Source of the DNA: Alphaproteobacteria bacterium
GTDB taxonomy: Bacteria; Pseudomonadota; Alphaproteobacteria; Rhodobacterales; Rhodobacteraceae
Assembly (NCBI GenBank): GCA_030428355.1
Contig: JAUIBL010000015.1
Span: 16,076-80,075 of the forward strand
Direction of reading: 5' to 3'
Length of the DNA stretch: 64,000 nucleotides
This document shows positions 27,626 through 36,098 of this stretch, in pieces. Position 1 is the stretch's first letter. Each line of letters starts with the position of its first letter. The translations under genes were made by a program, and so were the position numbers. The notes below the pieces were generated by a model that did not search any database, was not told where the DNA came from, and was given only the letters and a program-made list of their open reading frames with translations.

Positions 27626-28090
27626 TCAGTTGATCGCGTAAAGCTCGACCTGAACGCTGCTTTGGTTGCGGGCACCGACGCCGACAAAAAGCGTACGGTT
27701 GACCCAGGCATAGCGGTCGTCTCCGGTTTCCAGCCGCGCATGGGTGCGCATGTAATACGAGGCAGGATCGACGGGTTCGCCGCGGGCAACGGCTTCGAGC
27801 ACTTCTTTCGGGCCATGGCGATAGCCGTAATTGACGATCTCGATTGTCGCGCCGTCGTCGGTTTCCATCGCATAGCGCGTGTCGAGTTCCGCCAGACCGT
27901 CGGCAAACAGCGTCTGCCAGTCTGCGCCCAGGTTCAGGATACGTCCGTTGATCCGGGGGCCGGTGACTGTGCCGCCGACAATCGGGATGATGCGCCGTGC
28001 CCCGGCGCGGCCTGTTCCCATCTCGCGGATCGGGTCAAGCGTGACATGAAGGGTGCAGACATGGTCAAGTTCGGGACGGGGCAGTCTCAT
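27626..28090 (-). CDS. DUF3237 domain-containing protein
   Basis: The 154-residue protein matches DUF3237: VCTLHVTLDPIREMG, the central GGTVTGPRINGRIL and a conserved GADWQTLFADG segment, with YMRTHARLETGD and WVNRTLFVGVG near the end. The family is predicted to be an all-beta barrel and has no established activity; it is often found next to catabolic genes for aromatic or terpenoid acids. It is divergent from a MarR regulator across 78 bp, so it may be a target of that regulator. It converges with the Fe-ADH gene, 12 bp away. Confidence 0.82.
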   Translation of the reverse strand: MRLPRPELDHVCTLHVTLDPIREMGTGRAGARRIIPIVGGTVTGPRINGRILNLGADWQTLFADGLAELDTRYAMETDDGATIEIVNYGYRHGPKEVLEAVARGEPVDPASYYMRTHARLETGDDRYAWVNRTLFVGVGARNQSSVQVELYAIN

Positions 28091-28168
28091 CGCGATCCTT
28101 TCCGACGGAAACTGTTTACTAGATTAACGATATGGGATATTTTTCCTTTGAACAACAGGAGATGACGC

Positions 28169-28645
28169 ATGGCATCGCTGCGCAAGACGGACAGGCAGCC
28201 TGAAGACGAGGCGCTTGTCGAAACGCCCGATCTGGAAGAATTCATCGGCTACAACCTGAAGCGGGCGTATGTGATCGTGCAAGCGGATTTCCGGCGGGCG
28301 CTGGGCGAGGATGGCTTTGCGCCGCGTGTGTTTTCGGCGCTGTCGCTGGTGGTGCAATATCCGAATGTGACGCAAAGCGGGTTGGCGCGGATGCTCGGCA
28401 TCGAACGGTCGGGACTGGTGGCCATCGTCGACGAGCTTGAGGGGCGGGGATTGCTCAAGCGGACGGTTGTGCCGGGGGATCGCCGGGTTCAGGCACTGGT
28501 GCCGACATCCAAAGGCAAGACCGCCTATGCAGAGGCGCGCGCTGCGGTGCGGGCACATGAGGACCGGTTGCTGTCGAATCTGAGTGACGAAGAAAAAGCG
28601 ACGCTTATGGCGCTGCTGGGCAAGATCCGGTCACACGAGGAATAA
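28169..28645 (+). CDS. MarR family transcriptional regulator
   Basis: The 158-residue protein has the MarR winged helix: TQSGLARMLGIERSGLVAIV as recognition helix region, and GLLKRTVVPGDRRVQALVPT as the wing, flanked by helices for dimerisation. MarR proteins near CoA-dependent catabolic genes often respond to CoA thioesters of aromatic acids. It is followed 2 bp later by the SDR gene and is divergent from DUF3237, so it probably controls both, and perhaps the wider island. Confidence 0.9.
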   Translation: MASLRKTDRQPEDEALVETPDLEEFIGYNLKRAYVIVQADFRRALGEDGFAPRVFSALSLVVQYPNVTQSGLARMLGIERSGLVAIVDELEGRGLLKRTVVPGDRRVQALVPTSKGKTAYAEARAAVRAHEDRLLSNLSDEEKATLMALLGKIRSHEE

Positions 28646-28647
28646 CC

Positions 28648-29415
28648 ATGCAGAACTGGGCCGGATATGGCGCCATCGTCACCGGTGGCGCATCGGGGCT
28701 GGGCGCGGCGACGGCGGCGCGTTTGGCCGAGGATGGGCTGAAGGTCACTCTGTTCGACCGCAATGCGGATATGGCCAAGGCGCAGGCGGCTGCCATTGGC
28801 GGGGCATATGCGGTGGTCGACGTGGGCGATCCGGCCTCGGTTGCGGCTGGGCTGGACGTGGCGTGTACCGCGCATGGAACGCCCCGCGTGCTGATCAATT
28901 GTGCGGGAATCGGAGGTGCCGCGAAGACCGTGTCGCGGGGGGCACCGCATGATCCCGAGCTTTTCGAGCGCACACTTCGCGTGAACCTGATCGGCAGTTT
29001 CAACTGCGCAAGTCAGGTGGCGGCACAGATGGTGTCGGCCGAGCCCATGGATGCGGATGGCGCGCGGGGGGTGATCGTCAACACTGCCTCGGTCGCAGCA
29101 TTTGACGGGCAGGTCGGCCAATTGGCCTATGCGGCGTCGAAAGGCGGGATCGTGTCGATGACCCTGCCGATGGCGCGCGATCTGGCGGATAAGGGTGTTC
29201 GCGTATGTACCGTGGCACCGGGCCTTTTCCTGACGCCGCTGCTGCATGAACTTCCCGAGGATGTTCAGAAGTCGCTGGGAGCGCAGGTGCCGTTTCCGTC
29301 CCGTCTTGGCGATCCGGTGGAATTTGCCGCGCTTGTATCCCACATCACGCAGAACCCGATGCTGAATGGCGAAGTGATCCGTCTGGATGGCGCGATCCGG
29401 ATGGCGCCCCGCTAG
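28648..29415 (+). CDS. SDR family oxidoreductase (3-hydroxyacyl-CoA dehydrogenase type II-like)
   Basis: This 255-residue classical short-chain dehydrogenase has the cofactor motif VTGGASGLGAATA with an acidic residue (FDRN) after beta-2 that favours NAD, NCAG, and the catalytic Ser...Tyr-x3-Lys in SVAAFDGQVGQLAYAASKGG. The overall pattern resembles the HSD17B10-type 3-hydroxyacyl-CoA dehydrogenases. It is in an operon with the MarR regulator and lies in an island with an acyl-CoA dehydrogenase and a crotonase, so a beta-oxidation-like dehydrogenation step is plausible. It converges with the sulfatase gene. Confidence 0.88.
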   Translation: MQNWAGYGAIVTGGASGLGAATAARLAEDGLKVTLFDRNADMAKAQAAAIGGAYAVVDVGDPASVAAGLDVACTAHGTPRVLINCAGIGGAAKTVSRGAPHDPELFERTLRVNLIGSFNCASQVAAQMVSAEPMDADGARGVIVNTASVAAFDGQVGQLAYAASKGGIVSMTLPMARDLADKGVRVCTVAPGLFLTPLLHELPEDVQKSLGAQVPFPSRLGDPVEFAALVSHITQNPMLNGEVIRLDGAIRMAPR

Positions 29416-29417
29416 GA

Positions 29418-31076
29418 TCAGTCTTGATCGGACGGGCGGCCCACGGGTTTCAGACTGTCGAAAGGCTTGCCGGTGGTGGCCTCGTATTCCGCCTCGTCCC
29501 AGAACCCGATCAGGATGCCGACTTCGGCTGCGATCTTCTGGCTGTCCAGCACCTGCGGTGTGGCGGTTATGCGGGTGTGGTGCCGCGTCGCCCAGTCCAG
29601 AAGGGCTGCCTCCATCCGGGCGCGGACCTGCTGATGCTCGGGGAGGTCTGATGCGCCGAGGTCGGTCAGTTCCTGCGGGTCGGATTGCAGGTCGAAGAGG
29701 ATCGGTCGGAACGTCTCGCAGCGGATGTACTTCCAACGCCCGTCAAAGATCATCTTGGTGTGCGCGTGTTCCTGCGGCACGCCAAGCGCCTGAGCCATTT
29801 CGGACCAGTGGTAGTCATGTTCGCTGATCGCATAGTGGCGGGAGAAGCCGTGTATGCCATGCAGGATCGGCGTGAGGTCGCGGCCTTCGAGAACGTGGGG
29901 TTTCGGCGTGCCGCCGACAGCCGCGAGGAAGGTCGGCGCGAGGTCGATCATCTCGACCAGCGCGTCGGAGACAAGGCCGCGTGTCGCATTGGCCTCGGGA
30001 CGTGGGTCGTGGATGATGAGCGGTACCTTGACCGCGACGTCGTGGTAGAAATCCTTGTCGCCCATCCAGTGGTCGCCCATGTAGTCGCCGTGATCCGAGG
30101 TGAAGGCGATGATCGTGGTCTTGCTGAGGCCTGTGTCGTCCATCCATTTGAACAGGCGGCCCAGATTGTCGTCGAGCTGCTTGATCAGGCCCATATAGGC
30201 GGGGATCACGTGTTCGCGCACATAGTCGCGCGAAAAGCTGCGGCATACGCGGGCGTTCAGGTAGGCCTGCATCAGCGGATGGTCGGTGGTGCGTTCCGCG
30301 TCAGAGCGGATCGGGTCGAGGATGTGCCGCGCGTCATACATGTCGTGATAGGGCGCAGGCACGATGTAGGGCCAGTGCGGTTTGATGTAGCTGAGATGGC
30401 AGACCCACGGGCAGTCGTCATTTTGCGCGGCCTGCATGAAGTCCATCGCGCGGTTGGTCATGTAGGCGGTCTCGGAGTGTTCCTCGGGGACGTTGGCCGC
30501 AAGGCGCGAGTTTTTCAGGAGCCACGCCGAGAGCAGTTCGCCATCGGGATCGACACCGGAATTGGCGAAGTCTTCCCACGGGTTATCCGATGAATACCCG
30601 TGCGCAACGAGGTAATCGTCATAGGCCGACCAGTTCTGCCGCGCGCTGTCGGGGTGCAGCCCGTCGTCGCGTTCGAAGATGTCGAACCCGCATTCCGCGC
30701 GTCGCACGCCGATTTCGCTGTTGGGGTCTATGCCCAGCCACGCCATGCCTTCGGCGTCGGCCTTCATATGCGTCTTGCCGACGAGAACCGCGCGCGACCC
30801 CACTTCGCGCAGGTGATCGCCCAAGATGGGTTCGCCCACGCGCAGGGGCATTCCGTTCCACGTTGACCCGTGGCTGCGCACGTAACGCCCGGTATAGGCC
30901 GACATCCGCGACGGGCCGCAGACCGGCGATTGCACATAGGCATTGGTGAACCGCACCCCGCGTTGGGCGATGGCATCGATATGGGGGGTGTGCAGATGCG
31001 GGTGGCCGTAGCAGCTCAGGTAATCGAAGCGCAGCTGGTCAGCCATGATCCAGAGGACGTTGGGATGTTCTGACAT
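29418..31076 (-). CDS. Sulfatase / alkaline phosphatase superfamily hydrolase
   Basis: The 552-residue hydrolase opens with NVLWIMADQLRFDYLSCYG (metal-binding Asp) and has VCGPSRMSAYTGR, the C-x-P-S-R motif in which Cys53 is converted to formylglycine; the later TSDHGDYMGDHWMGDKDFYH provides the other metal ligands. No signal peptide is visible, so it likely acts in the cytoplasm. It could hydrolyse a sulfate ester or a phosphonate monoester, as cytosolic members do. It is 104 bp downstream of the dctPQM genes on the same strand, hinting that the transporter brings in its substrate. No sulfatase-maturing enzyme is in the window. Confidence 0.88.
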   Translation of the reverse strand: MSEHPNVLWIMADQLRFDYLSCYGHPHLHTPHIDAIAQRGVRFTNAYVQSPVCGPSRMSAYTGRYVRSHGSTWNGMPLRVGEPILGDHLREVGSRAVLVGKTHMKADAEGMAWLGIDPNSEIGVRRAECGFDIFERDDGLHPDSARQNWSAYDDYLVAHGYSSDNPWEDFANSGVDPDGELLSAWLLKNSRLAANVPEEHSETAYMTNRAMDFMQAAQNDDCPWVCHLSYIKPHWPYIVPAPYHDMYDARHILDPIRSDAERTTDHPLMQAYLNARVCRSFSRDYVREHVIPAYMGLIKQLDDNLGRLFKWMDDTGLSKTTIIAFTSDHGDYMGDHWMGDKDFYHDVAVKVPLIIHDPRPEANATRGLVSDALVEMIDLAPTFLAAVGGTPKPHVLEGRDLTPILHGIHGFSRHYAISEHDYHWSEMAQALGVPQEHAHTKMIFDGRWKYIRCETFRPILFDLQSDPQELTDLGASDLPEHQQVRARMEAALLDWATRHHTRITATPQVLDSQKIAAEVGILIGFWDEAEYEATTGKPFDSLKPVGRPSDQD

Positions 31077-31150
31077 GCCGGGCTCGCTTGCTTGGGGTTC
31101 GGGAGCCTAGATGTGCCGCAGGCGGGTGGCGCTGTCCAGCATCGGGGGAT

Positions 31151-31177
31151 GTCTTGCGCCGTTGGCTGGCGCAAGAC
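31151..31177 (-). terminator. Stem-loop directly after dctM
   Basis: GTCTTGCGCC...GGCGCAAGAC is a perfect 10-bp stem with a 7-nt loop, 3 bp after the dctM stop. No clear T-run follows on the minus strand, so it may be a 3' protection structure or a weak terminator that partly separates the TRAP genes from the sulfatase gene. Confidence 0.55.
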
Positions 31178-31180
31178 GAT

Positions 31181-32509
31181 TTACAGCGCGTCGATCACCC
31201 AGACCAGCCAGAGCGTGATCGGCGGGAAGGCGGCGAGGATCACCACGCGCACCATGTCGGTCAGGACAAAGGGCAGGGCGCCCTTGTAGGTCTGGCCGAT
31301 GGGGGTGTCCTTGGCCATCGAGTTGATGATGAAAAGGTTCATCCCCACGGGTGGCGTGATCAGCCCGACCTCGACCACGATCAGCACGAGGATGCCGAAC
31401 CAGAGGCCGAAATCATTGGCGCTCATCCCGAAGTCGAGCACCGACATGATCGGGAAGATGATCGGCACGGTCAGAAGGACCATGGACAGGCTGTCCATGA
31501 CACATCCGAAGATCAGGTACATGATGAGAACGAGCGTGAGTATGAACCATGGCGAAAAGCCCTGATCTCCCACCCAGGCCGAGGCGGTTTGCGGCAGTTG
31601 AGTGAGTGACAGGAAGTTGTTGTAAATGCCCGCACCAAGGATGATGAGAAAGATCATTGCCGAGGACGCGGCGGTCGACAGGATCGCCTGATTGAGCTTG
31701 CCCCATGTCATCTGGCCCGAGGCCAGCGCCACAAGGCCCGTCCCGGCTGCGCCCACGGCGGCGGCTTCGGTCGGGGTGAAGATGCCCGCATAGATGCCGC
31801 CCACGACGGCGACGAAGATGAGGATGACCGGCCAGACCTGACCCAGCGCCTTCATCCGTTCGCCCCACGGCACGCGGTCTTTGACGGCGGCGCTGTTGGG
31901 GGACATGCGGACCCAGACTGAGATCGCGATCATGTAGCCGATGGCGGCGAGGATACCGGGGATCAGGGCGGCGACGAACAGCTTCTCGATATTCTGTTCG
32001 GCGAGGATCGCGTAAATCACGAGGATCACCGAGGGCGGGATCAGGATGCCTAGTGTGCCACCCGCCGCCAACGCACCGGTTGCAAGTGATCCGGGATAGC
32101 CGTAACGGCGCAGCTCGGGCAGCGCGACCTGTCCCATTGTGGCGGCGGTCGCCAGCGACGATCCGCAGATCGCGCCAAACCCCGCACAGGCCCCGACGGC
32201 GGACATGGCGACACCACCTTTGCGATGGCCCAGATAGCTTTCGGCGGCGCGGAAGAGGGCTGCAGACATGCCCGACAGGGTGGCGAACTGGCCCATCAGC
32301 AGAAAGAGCGGGATAATCGAGAAGGAATAGTTGGAAAACGTGCCGTAGGTGAGCGTTTTCAACTGGTTCAGGGTCATCATGGATGTCCCGATCACCAGAT
32401 AGGTGCCGCCGACACCGATGCCGATCATCGCCAGCGCGATGGGTGCGCGCAGAAAGACGAGGATCAGAAGGACGGGAAAGGACCAGAGCGCCAGTTCGAT
32501 ATTGGTCAT
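31181..32509 (-). CDS. dctM: TRAP transporter large permease (DctM family)
   Basis: The 442-residue inner-membrane protein is the transport subunit of a TRAP uptake system. It begins with FPVLLILVFLRAPIALAMIG and shows the Gly-rich family segments SAVGACAGFGAICGSSLATA and LAAGGTLGILIPPSVILVIY, with about 12 helices. It uses an ion gradient, usually sodium. It lies 12 bp after dctQ. Substrate is set by DctP; the neighbourhood points to an organic acid degraded through CoA intermediates. Confidence 0.94.
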   Translation of the reverse strand: MTNIELALWSFPVLLILVFLRAPIALAMIGIGVGGTYLVIGTSMMTLNQLKTLTYGTFSNYSFSIIPLFLLMGQFATLSGMSAALFRAAESYLGHRKGGVAMSAVGACAGFGAICGSSLATAATMGQVALPELRRYGYPGSLATGALAAGGTLGILIPPSVILVIYAILAEQNIEKLFVAALIPGILAAIGYMIAISVWVRMSPNSAAVKDRVPWGERMKALGQVWPVILIFVAVVGGIYAGIFTPTEAAAVGAAGTGLVALASGQMTWGKLNQAILSTAASSAMIFLIILGAGIYNNFLSLTQLPQTASAWVGDQGFSPWFILTLVLIMYLIFGCVMDSLSMVLLTVPIIFPIMSVLDFGMSANDFGLWFGILVLIVVEVGLITPPVGMNLFIINSMAKDTPIGQTYKGALPFVLTDMVRVVILAAFPPITLWLVWVIDAL

Positions 32510-32521
32510 GTCATGTGGTTC

Positions 32522-33034
32522 CTAGTCCGGCAACCCGGCAATCCGACGTCCTGACCGCAGAACACAGAACGCGGCGACGATGATGAAGCCGACCGCGCCC
32601 AGCAGGCTGGCAGCGTAGCCTTGCCAGACCGGGATCTGCGCGATCAGGGTGGTTTCGCCGAAGGACAGCTTGTCCTGCATGCCCAGATAGAGCCGCCATG
32701 TTCCCACAGCCGCCACCACGAGCATCGCGAGATTGAACGCGAGGTCCAGAAAGCGGTCCATCGGCTTTGGCATGACAGGCTGGAAAAGATCGACGCGGGC
32801 ATGGGCCTCGGTGAACTGCGCCCAAGGCAAAAAGGCAAAGATCGCCGCGGCCATGCCGATCTCGGTCATGTCATAGATGCCACGGATCGGGCCGATGCCG
32901 ACGTTCAGCGGCACAAGCGCGCGACCGATGATGGAAAAGCAGGTCAGCACGATCAGGCACAAGAGCACCACACCCCCGGCGATGGCCAGAACGCGGGCAA
33001 TGAGTTCGACAAGGATCTGAAGTCGCCGGTACAT
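32522..33034 (-). CDS. dctQ: TRAP transporter small permease (DctQ family)
   Basis: The 170-residue protein has four hydrophobic helices (for example IAGGVVLLCLIVLTCFSIIG near the N-terminus) and the typical DctQ central stretch AIFAFLPWAQFTEAHARVD. It forms the membrane complex with DctM. A GC-rich stem-loop lies in the 64-bp gap separating it from dctP. Confidence 0.9.
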   Translation of the reverse strand: MYRRLQILVELIARVLAIAGGVVLLCLIVLTCFSIIGRALVPLNVGIGPIRGIYDMTEIGMAAAIFAFLPWAQFTEAHARVDLFQPVMPKPMDRFLDLAFNLAMLVVAAVGTWRLYLGMQDKLSFGETTLIAQIPVWQGYAASLLGAVGFIIVAAFCVLRSGRRIAGLPD

Positions 33035-33051
33035 GCCGTCCTCCCCATGGT

Positions 33052-33080
33052 GCTGCGGGCCGCTTGGGACGGCCCACAGC
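33052..33080 (-). other. Intercistronic stem-loop between dctP and dctQ
   Basis: On the minus strand GCTGTGGGCCG pairs with CGGCCCGCAGC (11 bp with one G-U pair, 7-nt loop). It follows the binding-protein gene by 18 bp and has no T-run. Like the hairpin after tctC, it probably stabilises the upstream message so that the binding protein exceeds the permease. Confidence 0.6.
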
Positions 33081-33098
33081 CTTCGCTGCTCGGATTGA

Positions 33099-34136
33099 TC
33101 AGCCGCCGTGTTTGGCGATCAGCGATCTGGCCTGTTCGATCAGCGCTGCGCCGTCGATGCCCTTGGCGTCCATGTCCGCCACCCAGCGATCGATCACAGG
33201 CTGTGACGCCTCTTTCCAACGGGCGACTTCGGCGTCGTCGAGGGTGACGATCGTGTTGCCGGCATCGACGGCGATCTGACGGGCCGGAGCGTCCATGTCC
33301 CACATCACCTGACTTGCAAAGGCGGACAGTTTTTCACCGGATTCCGCGTCGATGATGGCACGCAGATCATCGGGCAGGGCTTCGTATTTGGCCTTGTTCA
33401 TCACGAGGACGATGGCCGCCGTGTAAAGCGACTCTTCGCCCGAAAACTCGGTGTGGTTGCTCACGAGTTCCGACAGACGGATCGCGGTGGTGACTTCCCA
33501 CGGGATCACGGTTGCCTTGACCACGCCCTTGGACAGGGCTTCGGGGATCGCCGGGAGCGGCATGCCCACGGGTTCCGCGCCCAGTTCGGACAGCAGGTCG
33601 TTGATGATCCGGGTCGGACCGCGCAGTGTCAGGCCCTGCATGTCCTCAAGGCTGTTCACGCCATCGGCCGAATGGATGACGCCGGGGCCGTGGACCCATG
33701 CGCCCAGAACCTTGACGTCCTGATATTCATTGTTCTGGAAATCGCTGGCGACCATTTCCCAATAGGCTTTGGCCGTTGCGACCGGATCAGTCATCATGAA
33801 GGGCAGCTCGAACACTTCGGTGCGCGGAAAGCGACCGGGGGTGTAGCCGACCACGGTCATCGCCAGATCGACCACACCATCGCGGGCCTGGTCCATCAGT
33901 TCTGGCGGACGGCCGCCCAGCGACATCGCGTCGAAATGCTCGATCTTGATGCGGCCACCGGATGCCTCTTCGACCTGTGCGCCCCAGGGCTTGAGGATCT
34001 GCGCGGGTACAGGCGCGGGCGGCGGCAGGAACTGGTGCAGGCGCAGGGTGACTTCCTGCGCATAGGCCGCGCTGGACACGGCGATGGCGGCTGCGGCACC
34101 CAACAGGGCGCTTTTCACAAAGCTTCTTCTTTTCAT
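33099..34136 (-). CDS. dctP: TRAP transporter substrate-binding protein (DctP family)
   Basis: The 345-residue periplasmic protein starts with a signal peptide, MKRRSFVKSALLGAAAAIAV, cut near AAYAQE; the RRSF start has a Tat-like look but lacks the full motif. The mature part has the DctP layout with ELPFMMTDPVATAKAYWEM and LRGPTRIINDLL, the latter holding the conserved Arg that binds the ligand carboxylate. The ATG at 34136 follows GGGAGGA. It precedes dctQ and dctM. Ligand unknown; the adjacent CoA-metabolism genes suggest an aromatic or branched acid. Confidence 0.92.
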   Translation of the reverse strand: MKRRSFVKSALLGAAAAIAVSSAAYAQEVTLRLHQFLPPPAPVPAQILKPWGAQVEEASGGRIKIEHFDAMSLGGRPPELMDQARDGVVDLAMTVVGYTPGRFPRTEVFELPFMMTDPVATAKAYWEMVASDFQNNEYQDVKVLGAWVHGPGVIHSADGVNSLEDMQGLTLRGPTRIINDLLSELGAEPVGMPLPAIPEALSKGVVKATVIPWEVTTAIRLSELVSNHTEFSGEESLYTAAIVLVMNKAKYEALPDDLRAIIDAESGEKLSAFASQVMWDMDAPARQIAVDAGNTIVTLDDAEVARWKEASQPVIDRWVADMDAKGIDGAALIEQARSLIAKHGG

Positions 34137-34308
34137 TGTAAATCCTCCCAGATTTGTCGTCTTTGACGGTTTTTTGGTCCGACCTTCCCGTCCCATTTGA
34201 TGTGGTCTTTGTGGGAAGGGAATGTCTCGACTGGTCAGGTGGTGGTAGGAAACGTGCATTTCAGACCTCGCTTTCTGCACGGCTCCGGCCTTGACCAGAG
34301 TCTTCGGG

Positions 34309-35097
34309 TCACTTCCTGAAATTTGGCTCCCTTTTTTCGAGAAATGCGCGAAGTCCTTCTTTTGCGCCGTCCGAGGTCTGGCACATTGCGGCGGCAAGGC
34401 TTTCGGTGAACAGGCCATCCGCCCGCGACATGTCCCCGATCCGTGCCAGCGCGTTGATCATCAGGTAGTTCGAAAACGGCGCATTGTCCGCGATCTTGCG
34501 GGCAAGCTTACGGGCCAGTGCAATCCCCTCGCCGTCACCGACCGCGTAATGCGCGAGGCCCAGAGAAACGGCGTCCTCGGCCCCGTAGCTGCGTCCGGTC
34601 AACATCATTTCACGCATGCGGTCGGGCCCGATGATGCGCCCGACACGCACCGTTGCGCCGCCACCAACGAAGATGCCGCGCCGGCCTTCGGGAAGCTGGA
34701 ACCGCGCACTGGGTTCGGCAATGCGCACATGGGTCGAGGCGGCGATTTCCAAGCCACCTCCGATCACGGCACCTGTCAGCACAGAGATCACGGGCAGGCC
34801 GCCGAATTCGATCAGTTCGGACACGCGATGCCAGTTGCGGGAATGGTAGACGCCGTCAATCGGCGGGCGTTGTTCATGTTCTGCAAGGTCGAGGCCGGAA
34901 CAGAAATGCCCGCCTTCGCCGCGGAGGATCACGGCGTTCACGCCCTCCGGCAGGTCCGAGAAAAAACGGTCGAGATCGTCGATCAGCGCATCATTCATCG
35001 CGTTGCGCTTTTCCGGGCGATCGAACACCAGCGTGGCAATATCGCCATCGATTTCAACGCGGGTTACCGCGCCCGAGCGTGTTGACCCATCATGCAT
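34309..35097 (-). CDS. Enoyl-CoA hydratase/isomerase family protein (crotonase)
   Basis: The 262-residue crotonase-fold protein has LVFDRPEKRNAMND at the CoA-binding start, FCSGLDLAEH for the first oxyanion strand, and VIGGGLEIAASTHVRIAEPS with a catalytic-type Glu; a second Glu is in QLPEGRRGIF. It could hydrate an enoyl-CoA or act on a hydroxycinnamoyl-CoA. It is upstream of dctPQM on the same strand, with 172 bp between, and divergent from the amidohydrolase gene across a control region with an 11-bp direct repeat. Confidence 0.9.
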   Translation of the reverse strand: MHDGSTRSGAVTRVEIDGDIATLVFDRPEKRNAMNDALIDDLDRFFSDLPEGVNAVILRGEGGHFCSGLDLAEHEQRPPIDGVYHSRNWHRVSELIEFGGLPVISVLTGAVIGGGLEIAASTHVRIAEPSARFQLPEGRRGIFVGGGATVRVGRIIGPDRMREMMLTGRSYGAEDAVSLGLAHYAVGDGEGIALARKLARKIADNAPFSNYLMINALARIGDMSRADGLFTESLAAAMCQTSDGAKEGLRAFLEKREPNFRK

Positions 35098-35121
35098 TGG
35101 TGCCTCCCGCGTCTTCGATCA

Positions 35122-35153
35122 GTTTTGTTGTAGATATAAACGGTTTTGTTGTA
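35122..35153. promoter_or_regulatory. 11-bp direct repeat in the crotonase/amidohydrolase divergent promoter
   Basis: GTTTTGTTGTA occurs twice exactly, at 35122-35132 and 35143-35153, 21 bp apart (two helical turns). It lies in the 101-bp gap between divergent genes, so a dimeric regulator bound to both copies could control both directions. Which regulator is unknown; the MarR protein at 28169 is a candidate. Confidence 0.5.
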
Positions 35154-35198
35154 TAGCGTTTTTTGAAGCGGAGCGAAACGCGTGTCTGGAGGGCGGTC

Positions 35199-36095
35199 AT
35201 GGTCGAGTTTTCAAAGGTCCAAGCCATTGATTTTCATACACATGCGGAAGAGCCCTGCAATCAGTGCCGGGATGATGGGTACAATGAGTTCCAATCCGGC
35301 ATGGCTGCTTATTTCAAGAATCCCGCCGGTGCCGAGGGTATGTTGCCCACGGTTCAGGACACGGCGGCGTATTATCGAGAGCGCAACATCGCGGCGGTGA
35401 TTTTCCCGGTGGACGCAGAGCGCGAAACCGGCTTTCGGCGCTATTCCAACGAGGAGGTCGCGCAGCTTTGCGCAGAGAATGACGACATTCTGATCCCCTT
35501 TGCGTCCGTTGATCCACACAAGGGCAAGGCCGGCGCGCGCGAGGTGCGACGTCTGGTGCGCGACTTTGGGGTGCGAGGGTTCAAGTTCCATCCTACGATG
35601 CAGGGGTTTTTCCCGAACGACCGCGAGGCGTGCTACACCGTTCTGGAAGCCTGCGCCGAGGAAGGCGTGATCACGCTGTTTCACACGGGTCAGACAGGGG
35701 TCGGATCGGGGATGCGCGGTGGCATGGGTATGCGCCTGAAATACTCCAACCCCATGCATCTCGATGATGTGGCGGTCGACTTTCCGGACCTGCCCATCGT
35801 GTTGGCGCATCCCAGTTTTCCCTGGACCGAAGAGGGGCTGGCGGTTGCGCAGCACAAGCCGAATGTCTATTTCGACATGTCTGGATGGTCGCCGAAGTAC
35901 TTTCCCGAGATCTTCATCAAATACGCCAATTCGATCCTCAAGAAGAAGATGCTGTTCGGCTCCGACTGGCCTGCGATCACGCCGGATCGCTGGCTCAAGG
36001 ATTTTGCCGATGCGCCCTTCAAGGACGAAGTGCGGCCGCTGATCCTCAAGGAGAACGCAATGCGCCTTTTGGGTGTGTCGGACACAGGTGCCTGA
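35199..36095 (+). CDS. Amidohydrolase family protein (ACMSD-like)
   Basis: The 298-residue metal-dependent hydrolase has a TIM-barrel start with AIDFHTHAEEP (metal-binding H-x-H), GFKFHPTMQGFFP, FHTGQTGVGSG, VLAHPSFPW, and a late GSDWPAITPDRW with the catalytic Asp. The order matches the ACMSD/amidohydrolase-2 group, whose members decarboxylate or hydrolyse aromatic-derived acids. I chose the ATG at 35199 behind GGAGGGCGG. It is 3 bp before the acyl-CoA dehydrogenase gene, so the two form an operon. Substrate unknown. Confidence 0.87.
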   Translation: MVEFSKVQAIDFHTHAEEPCNQCRDDGYNEFQSGMAAYFKNPAGAEGMLPTVQDTAAYYRERNIAAVIFPVDAERETGFRRYSNEEVAQLCAENDDILIPFASVDPHKGKAGAREVRRLVRDFGVRGFKFHPTMQGFFPNDREACYTVLEACAEEGVITLFHTGQTGVGSGMRGGMGMRLKYSNPMHLDDVAVDFPDLPIVLAHPSFPWTEEGLAVAQHKPNVYFDMSGWSPKYFPEIFIKYANSILKKKMLFGSDWPAITPDRWLKDFADAPFKDEVRPLILKENAMRLLGVSDTGA

Positions 36096-36098
36096 CCC

